64,000 nt of DNA from Planctomycetota bacterium. Lineage in GTDB: Bacteria > Planctomycetota > UBA1135 > UBA2386. Both the position numbers and the translations under genes were made by a program. The notes under the pieces were generated by a model, which was not told the DNA's origin, did not search any database, and worked only from the letters and a program-made list of their open reading frames with translations. Below, piece by piece: positions 16,606 through 24,516 of the stretch (positions are counted from its first letter, which is position 1; every line of letters begins with the position of its first letter). Location of the stretch: NCBI GenBank assembly GCA_020849665.1, contig JADLFX010000034.1, positions 1-64,000 of the forward strand, given 5' to 3'.

Positions 16606-17649
16606 ATGAGCCACTCCCCCCCGCGCCGCCTCCCGCTCCTGCTCCTCGTCGCCAGTGCGGCTCTCCTGGGGGCGGCGCTCTTCGCGTGGAGCGAGGCCGG
16701 CCGGCTGCGCGAGCGGCAGCGTCTGCTCGCGGACCGGGTGGCGTCCCTGACCGCCGAACGGGACCGCGCCCAGGGCGAGGTCCTCGCGGCCTTGGAACAG
16801 CGCCGGGCGATGGCCGACCAGCTCGCGGCCGTGCGCGCCCAGATCGAGGCGGAGCGGGCCCGCGCCGAGCAGGAGGTCCCGCGCTTCGGCCGGGCCATGC
16901 CGGCCGGCGTGCGCCTGGCACTGGAGCGGCTCACCGAGTGCCTGCGCCATGACGGGCACGAGACCCTTCGCTTCCTGCACGCCGACGCCCTGCAGGACCT
17001 CGAGCTGCGCGGCGCGGAGATCGTGGACCACGACGCGCGCACGTTCGCCGCCACGCTCTACGTGGCGGACCGCGTCGGCTTCGAGCTGGATCGCACGCAG
17101 GCGAGGCTGACGCTGGTGCTGCGCGAGGGCGCCAGCGTGACGGCCGAGGGGCGCACGCCGCTGCCCGCGGAGGGCCTGCGCGTGCAACTCGGCGGCGTGG
17201 ACGCGCGCTTCTGGGAGGAGCGCCTGCCGATGCTCGTGCGGGTGAGCGGCGAGCACCCGCGTCCCGGCACGGCGGGGCAGGCTCCCCGCCCGGACCCGGG
17301 GGTGCTGGCCACGTGGATCGGCCGCTGCAACCGCGTCCTGGCCGGCGCCGAGACCGAAACGCGCTGGGAGGTCGGGGACCTGCGCGGCGTGCACGACGGC
17401 CATTTCGAGCAGGTGCTGGTGCTCGGCTACACCAAGGGCCGCCTGCTCGAGAGCAGTGCCGAGGCGAAACGCATGTGGCTGCGGGCCGACCGCGGCCGCG
17501 GCACCGTGGAGCTGGTGCTGGCCGAAGGGATCCTGCGCCGGCGGGGCGGCGAGACGGCCCTGCCGGACTCGGGCTACGCGATCCTCCTGCACGGCGTGAC
17601 TCCGCAGCAGGCCCAGGATTGGATGTTGGGCATGGTGAGCGAGCGATGA
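16606..17649 (+). CDS. membrane-anchored coiled-coil protein
   Basis: This 347-residue protein has an N-terminal membrane segment (about residues 9-28), a charged coiled coil (about 30-90, Arg/Glu/Leu/Gln-rich) and a globular domain of unknown family (about 100-347). No catalytic motif is visible. It lies 76 bases after the HEAT-repeat gene and 28 before ispA. Whether it belongs to the isoprenoid operon is unclear. Confidence 0.7.
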   Translation: MSHSPPRRLPLLLLVASAALLGAALFAWSEAGRLRERQRLLADRVASLTAERDRAQGEVLAALEQRRAMADQLAAVRAQIEAERARAEQEVPRFGRAMPAGVRLALERLTECLRHDGHETLRFLHADALQDLELRGAEIVDHDARTFAATLYVADRVGFELDRTQARLTLVLREGASVTAEGRTPLPAEGLRVQLGGVDARFWEERLPMLVRVSGEHPRPGTAGQAPRPDPGVLATWIGRCNRVLAGAETETRWEVGDLRGVHDGHFEQVLVLGYTKGRLLESSAEAKRMWLRADRGRGTVELVLAEGILRRRGGETALPDSGYAILLHGVTPQQAQDWMLGMVSER

Positions 17650-17677
17650 ACGGTCCTGGTTGGCTGCGCGTGCTGCG

Positions 17678-18613
17678 ATGACGGGTGCCCCCTCGCCCCT
17701 GCCGCGGCCCGGCGGCGCGTTCGCGCGCTTCACGGCCGAGTGGCTGCCGCGCGTCGAGGCCGCCCTCGACGCCCTGCTGCCGCCCCCGGCCGAGGATCCG
17801 GCGGTGCTGCACGAAGCGATGCGCTACAGCCTGTTCCCCGGCGGCAAGCGCCTGCGCCCGATGCTGGCCCTGGCGGCGGCGCAGGCGTGTGGCGGCGACG
17901 TCGGGCGGGCCCTGGTGCCCGCGGCGGCCCTGGAACTGCTGCACACCTACAGCCTGATCCACGACGATCTGCCGTGCATGGACGACGACGACCTGCGCCG
18001 CGGCCGGCCCACCAATCACAAGGTGTACGGCGAGGCCATGGCGCTCCTGGCCGGCGACGCGTTGCTCACGCTGGCCTTCGCGGGGGCGGCCGAGGGCGGC
18101 GCCGAAGCGGTCGCGGTGCTGGCGCGTGCGGCGGGCAGCCTCGGCATGGTGGGGGGACAGGCCGGCGACATCCTGGCCGAGGGCGCGCAGCGCGACACGC
18201 TCGCGCTGCCGAAGCTGCAGTGGATCCACGATCGCAAGACCGGTGCGCTGATCACGGCCGCGCTGGAGATCGGATGGCTCGCCGGCGGCTGCACCGGTCC
18301 CGGGCGTGCGGCGCTGCGCCGCTACGGCGCGTGCATCGGCAGGGCGTTCCAGATCGCCGACGACGTCCTGGATGTCACCGCCACCGCCGAGGCCATGGGC
18401 AAGACCACCGGCAAGGACGCTGCGGCGCACAAGCTCACGTACCCGGCGCTGCTGGGGGTTGCGGCCAGCCTCGCCTGTGCCGAGGAGCTGGTGCGCGAGG
18501 CGCTCGCCCTGGCGCCGCAGGCGTGTGCCGGACCCGGCCCCGCCTCGACAGTGGACGCCGGAGTGCAGCTCCTGCAAGATCTTGCGCTCTTCACCGTCTC
18601 CCGGCAGTCCTGA
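17678..18613 (+). CDS. ispA: farnesyl/geranyl diphosphate synthase
   Basis: This 311-residue trans-prenyltransferase condenses isopentenyl diphosphate with allylic diphosphates to make C15 or related products. It shows GGKRLRP, the first Asp-rich motif in [10 protein letters not shown] (with the two-residue insertion typical of bacterial type II farnesyl synthases), the Lys-Thr of DRKTGALI, and the second Asp-rich motif in FQIADDVLD. The residues before the first motif (HTYSLIH) match IspA and favour farnesyl diphosphate. ATG 17678 is preferred over an upstream TTG. The dxs gene follows three bases after the stop, so the two enzymes are almost certainly co-transcribed. Confidence 0.93.
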   Translation: MTGAPSPLPRPGGAFARFTAEWLPRVEAALDALLPPPAEDPAVLHEAMRYSLFPGGKRLRPMLALAAAQACGGDVGRALVPAAALELLHTYSLIHDDLPCMDDDDLRRGRPTNHKVYGEAMALLAGDALLTLAFAGAAEGGAEAVAVLARAAGSLGMVGGQAGDILAEGAQRDTLALPKLQWIHDRKTGALITAALEIGWLAGGCTGPGRAALRRYGACIGRAFQIADDVLDVTATAEAMGKTTGKDAAAHKLTYPALLGVAASLACAEELVREALALAPQACAGPGPASTVDAGVQLLQDLALFTVSRQS

Positions 18614-18616
18614 TCC

Positions 18617-20572
18617 TTGAGCCCCCAGCCCGACAGCGCCTCACCGACCCCGCTCTTCGACCGGATCCAGTACCCGCAGGATCTGAAGCAGCTCGGCGTC
18701 GACCAGCTGCCGCAGCTCGCGCAGGAACTGCGCCACGTCATCCTCGACACGGTGCAGGTCACGGGCGGCCACCTGGGCTCGAGCATGGGGGTGGTCGAGC
18801 TCACGATCGCCCTGCACTACGTCTTCGACTTCGCCAACGACCGGCTGATCTTCGACGTCGGCCACCAGAGCTACCCGCACAAGCTGCTCACCGGACGCAA
18901 GGACCGGTTCCATACCCTGCGGCAGAAGCACGGCCTGTGCGGCTTCACCAACCGGTTCGAGTCGGACTTCGACGTCTACACCTTCGGGCACGCGGGCACG
19001 GCCACATCCACGGCCCTCGGGCTGACCGTCGGTGACCGGCTGCTCGGCCGCCAGCGGCACGTCGTCGCGGTGGTCGGCGACGCGGCGATGGGCTGCGGCG
19101 TGGCGTTCGAGGCGCTCAATCACGGCGGCTCGCTGGAGAAGGACCGCCTCCTGGTGATCCTCAACGACAACCGCTGGTCGATCGCCAAGACCGTGGGCGC
19201 GCTGGCGCGCTACCTGAACCGGGTGCGCACGGGCTCGCTCTACAACCAGGCGAAGAAGACCGTCCACCAGCTCATCCAGTCGATCCCGCTCATCGGCAAG
19301 GACCTCGACGAGCGCCTGGAGGACATCGCCGACACGATGCGCAACATCGTGCACCCGGGCCACGTGTTCGAGGCGCTGGGCTTCACCTACTTCGGTCCGA
19401 TCGACGGTCACGACCTCAAGGACTCGGTGGAGACCCTCCAGCGCCTCAAGGACCGCGGTGGGGTGGCGCTCCTCCACGTGCGCACCGAGAAGGGCCGCGG
19501 CGTGCCGGGTTCCGAGGACGCCTACGACCGCGCCCACGCCGCGAAGCCGAGACCCAAGGCCGAGCCGGTGCCCATGGAGCCATGCGTGGTGCTGCCGGCC
19601 AAGGCCCCGGCCAAGGGCAAGAGCTGGACCCAGTGGTTCGCCGAGGGGGTCGAGGAGCTCGCCGAGCAGGACGCGCGCGTGGTGGCGATCACCGCGGCGA
19701 TGCCGGATGGCACCGGCCTGATGAAGTTCCGCGAGCGCTTCCCGGAGCGCTTCGTGGACGCGGGCATCGCCGAGCAGCATGCCGTCGCGTTCGCGTCCGG
19801 CCTGGCCACCGCGGGGATGCGTCCCGTGGCGGCGATCTACTCCACCTTCCTGCAGCGTGGCTACGACCAGGTGTTCCAGGAGGTGGCGCTGCAGAAGGTG
19901 CCGGTGGTGTTCGCGCTGGACCGGGCCGGACTGGTCGGCGAGGACGGCCCGACCCACAACGGAGCCTTCGACATCGCCTACCTGCGCACCCTGCCCGGGA
20001 TGGTGTTGATGGCGCCCAAGGACGGTCCCGAGCTGAAGCAGATGCTGCGCTTCGGCCTCGGGCTCGGGGCGCCCAGCGCGGTGCGCTATCCGCGCGGCGA
20101 CGCGCCGGGTGCCGCGGAGCTGCCGGGCTGCGAGGGCGAGTCGCTGCCGCTCGAGCTGGGCCGGATGGAGGTCCTGCGCCGCGGCAAGGACGGCGCGATC
20201 CTCGCCTACGGACACATGGTGCAGGTGGCGCTCGAGGCGGCCGCGCTGCTCGACAAGCGGGGCGTGCATGTCGAGGTGGTGAACGCGCGCTTTGCCAAGC
20301 CGCTCGACGCCGAGGGCATCCTGGGCCTGGCCGACCGCCACGACCGGGTGCTGACGCTCGAGGACCACGCCGTCATGGGTGGCTTCGGCTCCGCCGTGCT
20401 CGAGTGCATCGCGCAGCACGGTCCGGTGCGGGCGCAGTTCCAGGTGGCCGGGATCCCGGACCTCTTCCCCGAGCACGCGAGCCGCAAGCAGCTGCTCGAG
20501 GAGCTGGGTCTCGACGCGCGCGGCGTCGCGGCGCGGTTCCTGAGCGGGACGCTCAGCGGCAGGCCCCTGTGA
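18617..20572 (+). CDS. dxs: 1-deoxy-D-xylulose-5-phosphate synthase
   Basis: This 651-residue thiamine-diphosphate enzyme catalyses the first step of the MEP pathway (pyruvate plus glyceraldehyde 3-phosphate). Diagnostic segments are TGGHLGSSMGVVELTIALH, FDVGHQSYPHKLLTGR, ILNDNRWSI, the second-half EQHAVAFASGLA, and RAGLVGEDGPTHNG. The metal motif reads GDA (Asp near residue 155) rather than GDG. The start appears to be TTG at 18617, immediately after ispA. The gene pairs with ispA to feed prenyl chain synthesis. Confidence 0.93.
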   Translation: MSPQPDSASPTPLFDRIQYPQDLKQLGVDQLPQLAQELRHVILDTVQVTGGHLGSSMGVVELTIALHYVFDFANDRLIFDVGHQSYPHKLLTGRKDRFHTLRQKHGLCGFTNRFESDFDVYTFGHAGTATSTALGLTVGDRLLGRQRHVVAVVGDAAMGCGVAFEALNHGGSLEKDRLLVILNDNRWSIAKTVGALARYLNRVRTGSLYNQAKKTVHQLIQSIPLIGKDLDERLEDIADTMRNIVHPGHVFEALGFTYFGPIDGHDLKDSVETLQRLKDRGGVALLHVRTEKGRGVPGSEDAYDRAHAAKPRPKAEPVPMEPCVVLPAKAPAKGKSWTQWFAEGVEELAEQDARVVAITAAMPDGTGLMKFRERFPERFVDAGIAEQHAVAFASGLATAGMRPVAAIYSTFLQRGYDQVFQEVALQKVPVVFALDRAGLVGEDGPTHNGAFDIAYLRTLPGMVLMAPKDGPELKQMLRFGLGLGAPSAVRYPRGDAPGAAELPGCEGESLPLELGRMEVLRRGKDGAILAYGHMVQVALEAAALLDKRGVHVEVVNARFAKPLDAEGILGLADRHDRVLTLEDHAVMGGFGSAVLECIAQHGPVRAQFQVAGIPDLFPEHASRKQLLEELGLDARGVAARFLSGTLSGRPL

Positions 20573-20642
20573 CCCTGGCTGCGGGAGCGGCGTGACCCCG
20601 CTGCCCGGCCCGGCCGCGTGCCCGCTCCCGGCGGTGGATTCG

Positions 20643-20672
20643 TTGGGAGCCGGTCCGGCGCGTCGCTAGGAT
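20643..20672 (+). promoter_or_regulatory. putative nadK promoter (TTGGGA - 18 bases - TAGGAT)
   Basis: The TTGGGA at 20643-20648 and TAGGAT at 20667-20672 are separated by 18 bases, and the -10 lies 36 bases before the ATG of nadK. It is one of the few sites in the window where a plausible -35 is also visible. Confidence 0.5.
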
Positions 20673-20708
20673 CCGCGCGGCCTGCAGCAACCCAACCGGA
20701 GCGAAGCC

Positions 20709-21569
20709 ATGGTCTCGGTGCTGGTCGTCGGTGACGAGCGCAAGGGCGGTTCCCGCCGGCTGGTGGAGACGCACGCCGAGTGGTTGCGCCAGCGCGTGGC
20801 CCGCGTGCACGTGGTGCTGGAGCGGTCCGCTCCTCTCGCCGACATCGAGGCCGAGTACGTCGTCGTGTTCGGCGGAGACGGCTCCCTGCTGTCGACGGTG
20901 CGGCGACTGGGCACCGCCCAGAAGCCGATCCTCGGCATCAACCTCGGGCGCCTTGGCTTCCTCACCGCGTTCGGCCCGCGCGAGGTGGAAGCCGGTCTGG
21001 CCGCGCTGCTCGATGGCCGCCTGCACGAGGAGTCCCGCCTGCTGTTGGAGAGTTTCGTGGTGCGCAGGGATGGTTCGCGCACCGAGTCCGTGCTCACCGT
21101 GAACGACGGGGTCCTGACGCGCGGCCCCTCGTCCAGCATCATCACGCTGGCCGCGCAGCACGACGGCCAGGAGATCGCGGTCTATTCCGGGGACGGCCTG
21201 ATCGTGGCCACCCCGGTGGGTTCCACCGCCTACTCGCTCGCCGCCGGCGGGCCGATCCTGGAGCCGGACCTCGACGCCCTGGTCCTGACGCCGTTGGCAT
21301 CGCATGCGCTCACGGTCCGGCCTCTGGTGGTGCACCTGCAGTCCGCCGTGGAGGTCCTGGTGCAGGAGGCCGGCGGCCACGAGCCGGTGTCGTTCACCGT
21401 GGACGGTCAGGTGACCCTTCCGCTCGCGGAAGGCGACAAGGTGCGGATCGTCCCGTCCACGGTGCGGTTCCGGCACCTCACCCGCGGCCCGGGGCAGTTC
21501 TTCCGCATCCTGCGCGACAAGCTCGGCTGGTCCGACCTCCCGCGCGCTCGTTCGCAGCGGCGCGGCTGA
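20709..21569 (+). CDS. nadK: NAD kinase
   Basis: This 286-residue enzyme phosphorylates NAD to NADP using ATP or polyphosphate. It has the signature VVFGGDGSLLS (GGDGS near residue 55), GINLGRLGFL, VNDGVL (the usual NE/ND segment), and the Gly-rich SGDGLIVATPVGSTAYSLAAGGP. Its length is normal for the family. It has its own likely promoter and stands as a single gene. The link to the dxs operon may be NADPH supply for isoprenoid synthesis, but adjacency is the only evidence. Confidence 0.93.
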   Translation: MVSVLVVGDERKGGSRRLVETHAEWLRQRVARVHVVLERSAPLADIEAEYVVVFGGDGSLLSTVRRLGTAQKPILGINLGRLGFLTAFGPREVEAGLAALLDGRLHEESRLLLESFVVRRDGSRTESVLTVNDGVLTRGPSSSIITLAAQHDGQEIAVYSGDGLIVATPVGSTAYSLAAGGPILEPDLDALVLTPLASHALTVRPLVVHLQSAVEVLVQEAGGHEPVSFTVDGQVTLPLAEGDKVRIVPSTVRFRHLTRGPGQFFRILRDKLGWSDLPRARSQRRG

Positions 21570-21606
21570 GGCCCGGCGCCGCGACGGCGGCCCGGAACGG
21601 TTGCGC

Positions 21607-21612
21607 TATCCT
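21607..21612 (+). promoter_or_regulatory. putative -10 box (TATCCT)
   Basis: The context is GCGCTATCCTCC, 76 bases before the ATG at 21689. It is nearly identical to the boxes at 43647 and 44287. Confidence 0.4.
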
Positions 21613-21688
21613 CCTGGCCGGGCTTGCAATCCTCGCCTCCCCGGGACGCAGGGGCGCGCGCAACTCCATCCTCGACATCCACACGACC

Positions 21689-23416
21689 ATGAATCCCCTC
21701 GCCTCCCGCTCGCTCGTCTTCGCTGCCCTGTCCGCGGTGCTCGCCGCGCAGGATCCCGCGGGATTGGAGCGCTTCCTGCCTCGCTCGTCGTACGCCACGC
21801 TGCGCTTCGCCGGCCTCGGCGCCTGCAAGGAGGCCGCGGCCCGCTTCGGCCTGCACCAGCTCGTGACCCAGACCCTGGCCAGGGGCGGCCAGCCGCTCCT
21901 GGACCAGCTGGCCGGCGGCGAGGTCGGGGCCGGACTCGCGCGGATGCACGACGGTCTGGGCGTGCTGGCCCTCGATCGGGCCGCGCTGCGCGAGGTGCTC
22001 CAGGGCGAGGTCGCGTTTGCCGTGGGCAGGCCCACCATCGCCGCACCCGAGCAGGGCATGCCCTCCCTGCTGCTGGTCGTGGACGGGACCGGACGGCGCG
22101 GCGCGCTGGATCAGGTGGTCTTGGCGATCGAGACCTGGACCGGACTCGCGCAGGGGGGCGAGCCCGCCGTCGAGGAGCAGGAGGGCGTGAAGGTGCAGGT
22201 GCACTCCTTCGGGCGCCGCGCGACGCTGGTGAAGGCGATGGCGGGGGACGTGCTGCTGGTGAGCAACAGCCCGGGGATGGTGCGGGAGGCCCTCAGCGCG
22301 GCACGCAGCGGCCGCGGCACCATCGCCGAGGAACCGGGCTACCGGCGCGCCAGGGCACGGGCGGGCGGCACACCGCTGCTCCACGCCTACGCCAACCTCG
22401 GGGTGATGAGCCGCATCTTCGAGCCGTTCCTGCCCTACGAGGCCTCGGACCTGGGGCGGGCCCTGGGGCTGCAGGGCGTGCGTGGCCTCTCGGTGGTGGC
22501 CGGGATCGGCGACGGGACCGGCGCCGAGGTCTGGTCGCTGGAATGCGACTTCGCCCAGCAGGGGATCCTGCCGGAGATGGCAGCGAGCCAGGTGTCGGGT
22601 GCCGCCGCACGCTGGATGCCCGAGGACGCGGTCGCGGTGGCCAGCGTGCGCTGCGACGGCGCGGCGATCGTGCAGGGCATCGAGCGGATCGCCGCCGCGC
22701 TCCCGGTGCCGTTCCGCGAGGAGTCGAAGCGTGGGCTCGCGGCGCCGGTGGACGGCACCGGTGCGACGGTGCGCGAACTCGCGGGGCTCCTGGGCCCCGA
22801 GATCACGGTGGGGGCCACCGTTCCGCTGCAGCGCACGCCGCTGCCGCAGGTGGTGCTCGCCTTCGCGGTGCGCGATCCCCAGCGGGTCGTGACCCTGCTC
22901 AACCAGCTCATCGAGGCCCGCTCGCGCCGGCCGATCCGGCACACCACGTTCCAGGGCGTGGAGATCCACTACCTGGAGGCGGGCAGCGACCAGGTGCGCG
23001 TCGCGCCGGCCTACGCGGTCGTGGATGGCCACATCGTCGCGACGCTGCAGGTGCCCAACCTCAAGGCGGTGTTGGCCAGGTCCCAGAAGTCCGGCGAGGC
23101 TCCGAAGGCCGTCCCCGCGCTCGCGTCGCTGCGCGTCGATCTCGGGGCGGCGGCGGCCCCGTTCTGGCCGCTGGTCACGCAGCAAGCGCTGCCGCAGCTC
23201 GCGGCGCAGGGCTACGGCGCGCTGGCCGATGCCCTGCCGGGCGTCGACGAGGTTCGCGCCAAGGCCGGCGTGGCCGAGTGGACCCTCGCGGTGGACCAGG
23301 GCGGCATGGTGCTGCGGCGCAAGGATCCCCTGACCATGGGGGCCTGGCTCGCGAGCCTCGGCACGGCCGTGGACTGGGCGCTCTCGCCTGCGCCGTTCGG
23401 CAAGAAGGTGTACTGA
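21689..23416 (+). CDS. large secreted protein of unknown function
   Basis: This 575-residue protein has a signal peptide (about 1-20, ending VLAAQ) and alternating alpha/beta segments through its length. Its general look (LERFLPRSSYATLRFAGL, LLLVVDGTG) recalls DUF3352-like proteins of planctomycetes, but I cannot confirm that. No catalytic motif is apparent. It has its own likely promoter and ends at a hairpin. Confidence 0.7.
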   Translation: MNPLASRSLVFAALSAVLAAQDPAGLERFLPRSSYATLRFAGLGACKEAAARFGLHQLVTQTLARGGQPLLDQLAGGEVGAGLARMHDGLGVLALDRAALREVLQGEVAFAVGRPTIAAPEQGMPSLLLVVDGTGRRGALDQVVLAIETWTGLAQGGEPAVEEQEGVKVQVHSFGRRATLVKAMAGDVLLVSNSPGMVREALSAARSGRGTIAEEPGYRRARARAGGTPLLHAYANLGVMSRIFEPFLPYEASDLGRALGLQGVRGLSVVAGIGDGTGAEVWSLECDFAQQGILPEMAASQVSGAAARWMPEDAVAVASVRCDGAAIVQGIERIAAALPVPFREESKRGLAAPVDGTGATVRELAGLLGPEITVGATVPLQRTPLPQVVLAFAVRDPQRVVTLLNQLIEARSRRPIRHTTFQGVEIHYLEAGSDQVRVAPAYAVVDGHIVATLQVPNLKAVLARSQKSGEAPKAVPALASLRVDLGAAAAPFWPLVTQQALPQLAAQGYGALADALPGVDEVRAKAGVAEWTLAVDQGGMVLRRKDPLTMGAWLASLGTAVDWALSPAPFGKKVY

Positions 23417-23422
23417 ACCGCC

Positions 23423-23446
23423 CGCGGCCGCCACGCGGCGGCCGCG
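23423..23446. terminator. GC-rich hairpin between convergent genes
   Basis: A perfect 10-base stem (23423-23432 with 23437-23446) with a 4-base loop lies 7 bases after the stop of the secreted-protein gene and before the end of the leftward PmoA-like gene. No T tract is present. Position suggests a two-way termination or mRNA-end signal. Confidence 0.45.
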
Positions 23447-23485
23447 AACGACGGAACCAGCCATCCGGCGCCGCCGCGGCAGTGA

Positions 23486-24460
23486 TCACGGAGAGGCGGA
23501 CCCGCCCGGACGCGGCGGGTCGACCACGGCGCGCGCGTACTCCTGCCAGCGCCGTTCCAAGGCTGCGGCACCCGCGCGTGCCTCGCCTGCGGCGAGGGCC
23601 AGGACGACGAGCCGGTAGCGCAGGCGGACCGGCGCGCCGGGCACCAGGCGGACCCGCGGGAACGCGCCGAAGCGCCCGTACGCGCGTACCCCGTAGACCG
23701 TCGGCCTCGGATTCCCGGGGTGGTCCAGATGGAGCACCGTGCAGGGCCGTCCGCCGATCGTGTAGCGCTGGGCCACCCAACGCGCGTCGGCGAACGCCGC
23801 GCCCTTCGCGGACGCGGGCACGTCGGTGAGCTCCCGGGCACCCTCCGCGAACACCACGGCGGTCGCCTCGGGACGAGCGGCGACCTCGTCCGCGGCCCGG
23901 AATTGGAAGCCGGCATGCTGCGCGTCGCCGTCCAGGACCACCTCGCCGGCGGTCGCGTGCAGCTCGATGTCGTAGTCGAGCACCACGACGTCCTCGCCCT
24001 CGGCCTCGATCCGGGTGCGGCGCGATTCGCGCAGCACGGTCTGCCCGCTTCCGTCGATCCAGGCCAGGGTCGCGGTGCGGGTGAGTGCGCCGGAGGCGAA
24101 CCGCGTCGACGCCGACTCCCGGACGATCCTGGCGCCGTTCCGGCAGTGCCAGAAGTCGGTGGTGCGGGAGCCGTGCCGCGTCTGGTTCCAGCCCAGGAAG
24201 ACGCCGCGGTGGTGCGGATAGAGGCCGGGGCCCTCGCCCCGGGTGACGAAGTCCGAGCCGCCGGGCAGCACGATCTGCTGGTGGTAGCGGACGAGCGGCG
24301 GCGTGCCGCGTGGCCGGGGGTCGTGGACCTCGCGCAGGACCCAGCGGCCCCCCAGCCAGAGGTCGTCGTGTCCGGACCTTTCTCGGACCTCGAACGCAGG
24401 GGTGCTGCACGCGGAGAGCAGGGCGAGGGCGAGGGCGGCCTGGGACCGTGGATGCGCCAC
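23486..24460 (-). CDS. PmoA-family (DUF6807) lipoprotein
   Basis: This 324-residue protein starts at a GTG (24460), giving a short lipoprotein signal (ALALALLSAC). The body matches the 'methane oxygenase PmoA' family of uncharacterised proteins common in planctomycetes and Bacteroidetes: LYPHHRGVFLGWN near residue 80, WIDGSGQTVLRE, HPGNPRPTVYGV and RYGRFGAFP-like segments. Despite the database name there is no link to particulate methane monooxygenase. The function is unknown and a carbohydrate-related role is sometimes suggested. A TACCAT box lies only 7 bases before the start, so the mRNA leader would be very short. Confidence 0.8.
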   Translation of the reverse strand: MAHPRSQAALALALLSACSTPAFEVRERSGHDDLWLGGRWVLREVHDPRPRGTPPLVRYHQQIVLPGGSDFVTRGEGPGLYPHHRGVFLGWNQTRHGSRTTDFWHCRNGARIVRESASTRFASGALTRTATLAWIDGSGQTVLRESRRTRIEAEGEDVVVLDYDIELHATAGEVVLDGDAQHAGFQFRAADEVAARPEATAVVFAEGARELTDVPASAKGAAFADARWVAQRYTIGGRPCTVLHLDHPGNPRPTVYGVRAYGRFGAFPRVRLVPGAPVRLRYRLVVLALAAGEARAGAAALERRWQEYARAVVDPPRPGGSASP

Positions 24461-24466
24461 GGCGCG

Positions 24467-24472
24467 ATGGTA
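24467..24472 (-). promoter_or_regulatory. putative -10 box (TACCAT), minus strand
   Basis: The minus-strand context is GGCTACCATCGC, 7 bases before the GTG at 24460. If real, transcription would begin at or next to the start codon, giving a leaderless message. Confidence 0.35.
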
Positions 24473-24516
24473 GCCGGCGCTTCTGGACGGCCGGCCCATC
24501 TGCTTGGATCTGCGCC

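Noticed and set aside
23486-24460. Particulate methane monooxygenase subunit, suggested by the PmoA family name
   Set aside because: The protein is a lipoprotein of the DUF6807 type without the membrane helices of methane monooxygenase. The family name is historical.
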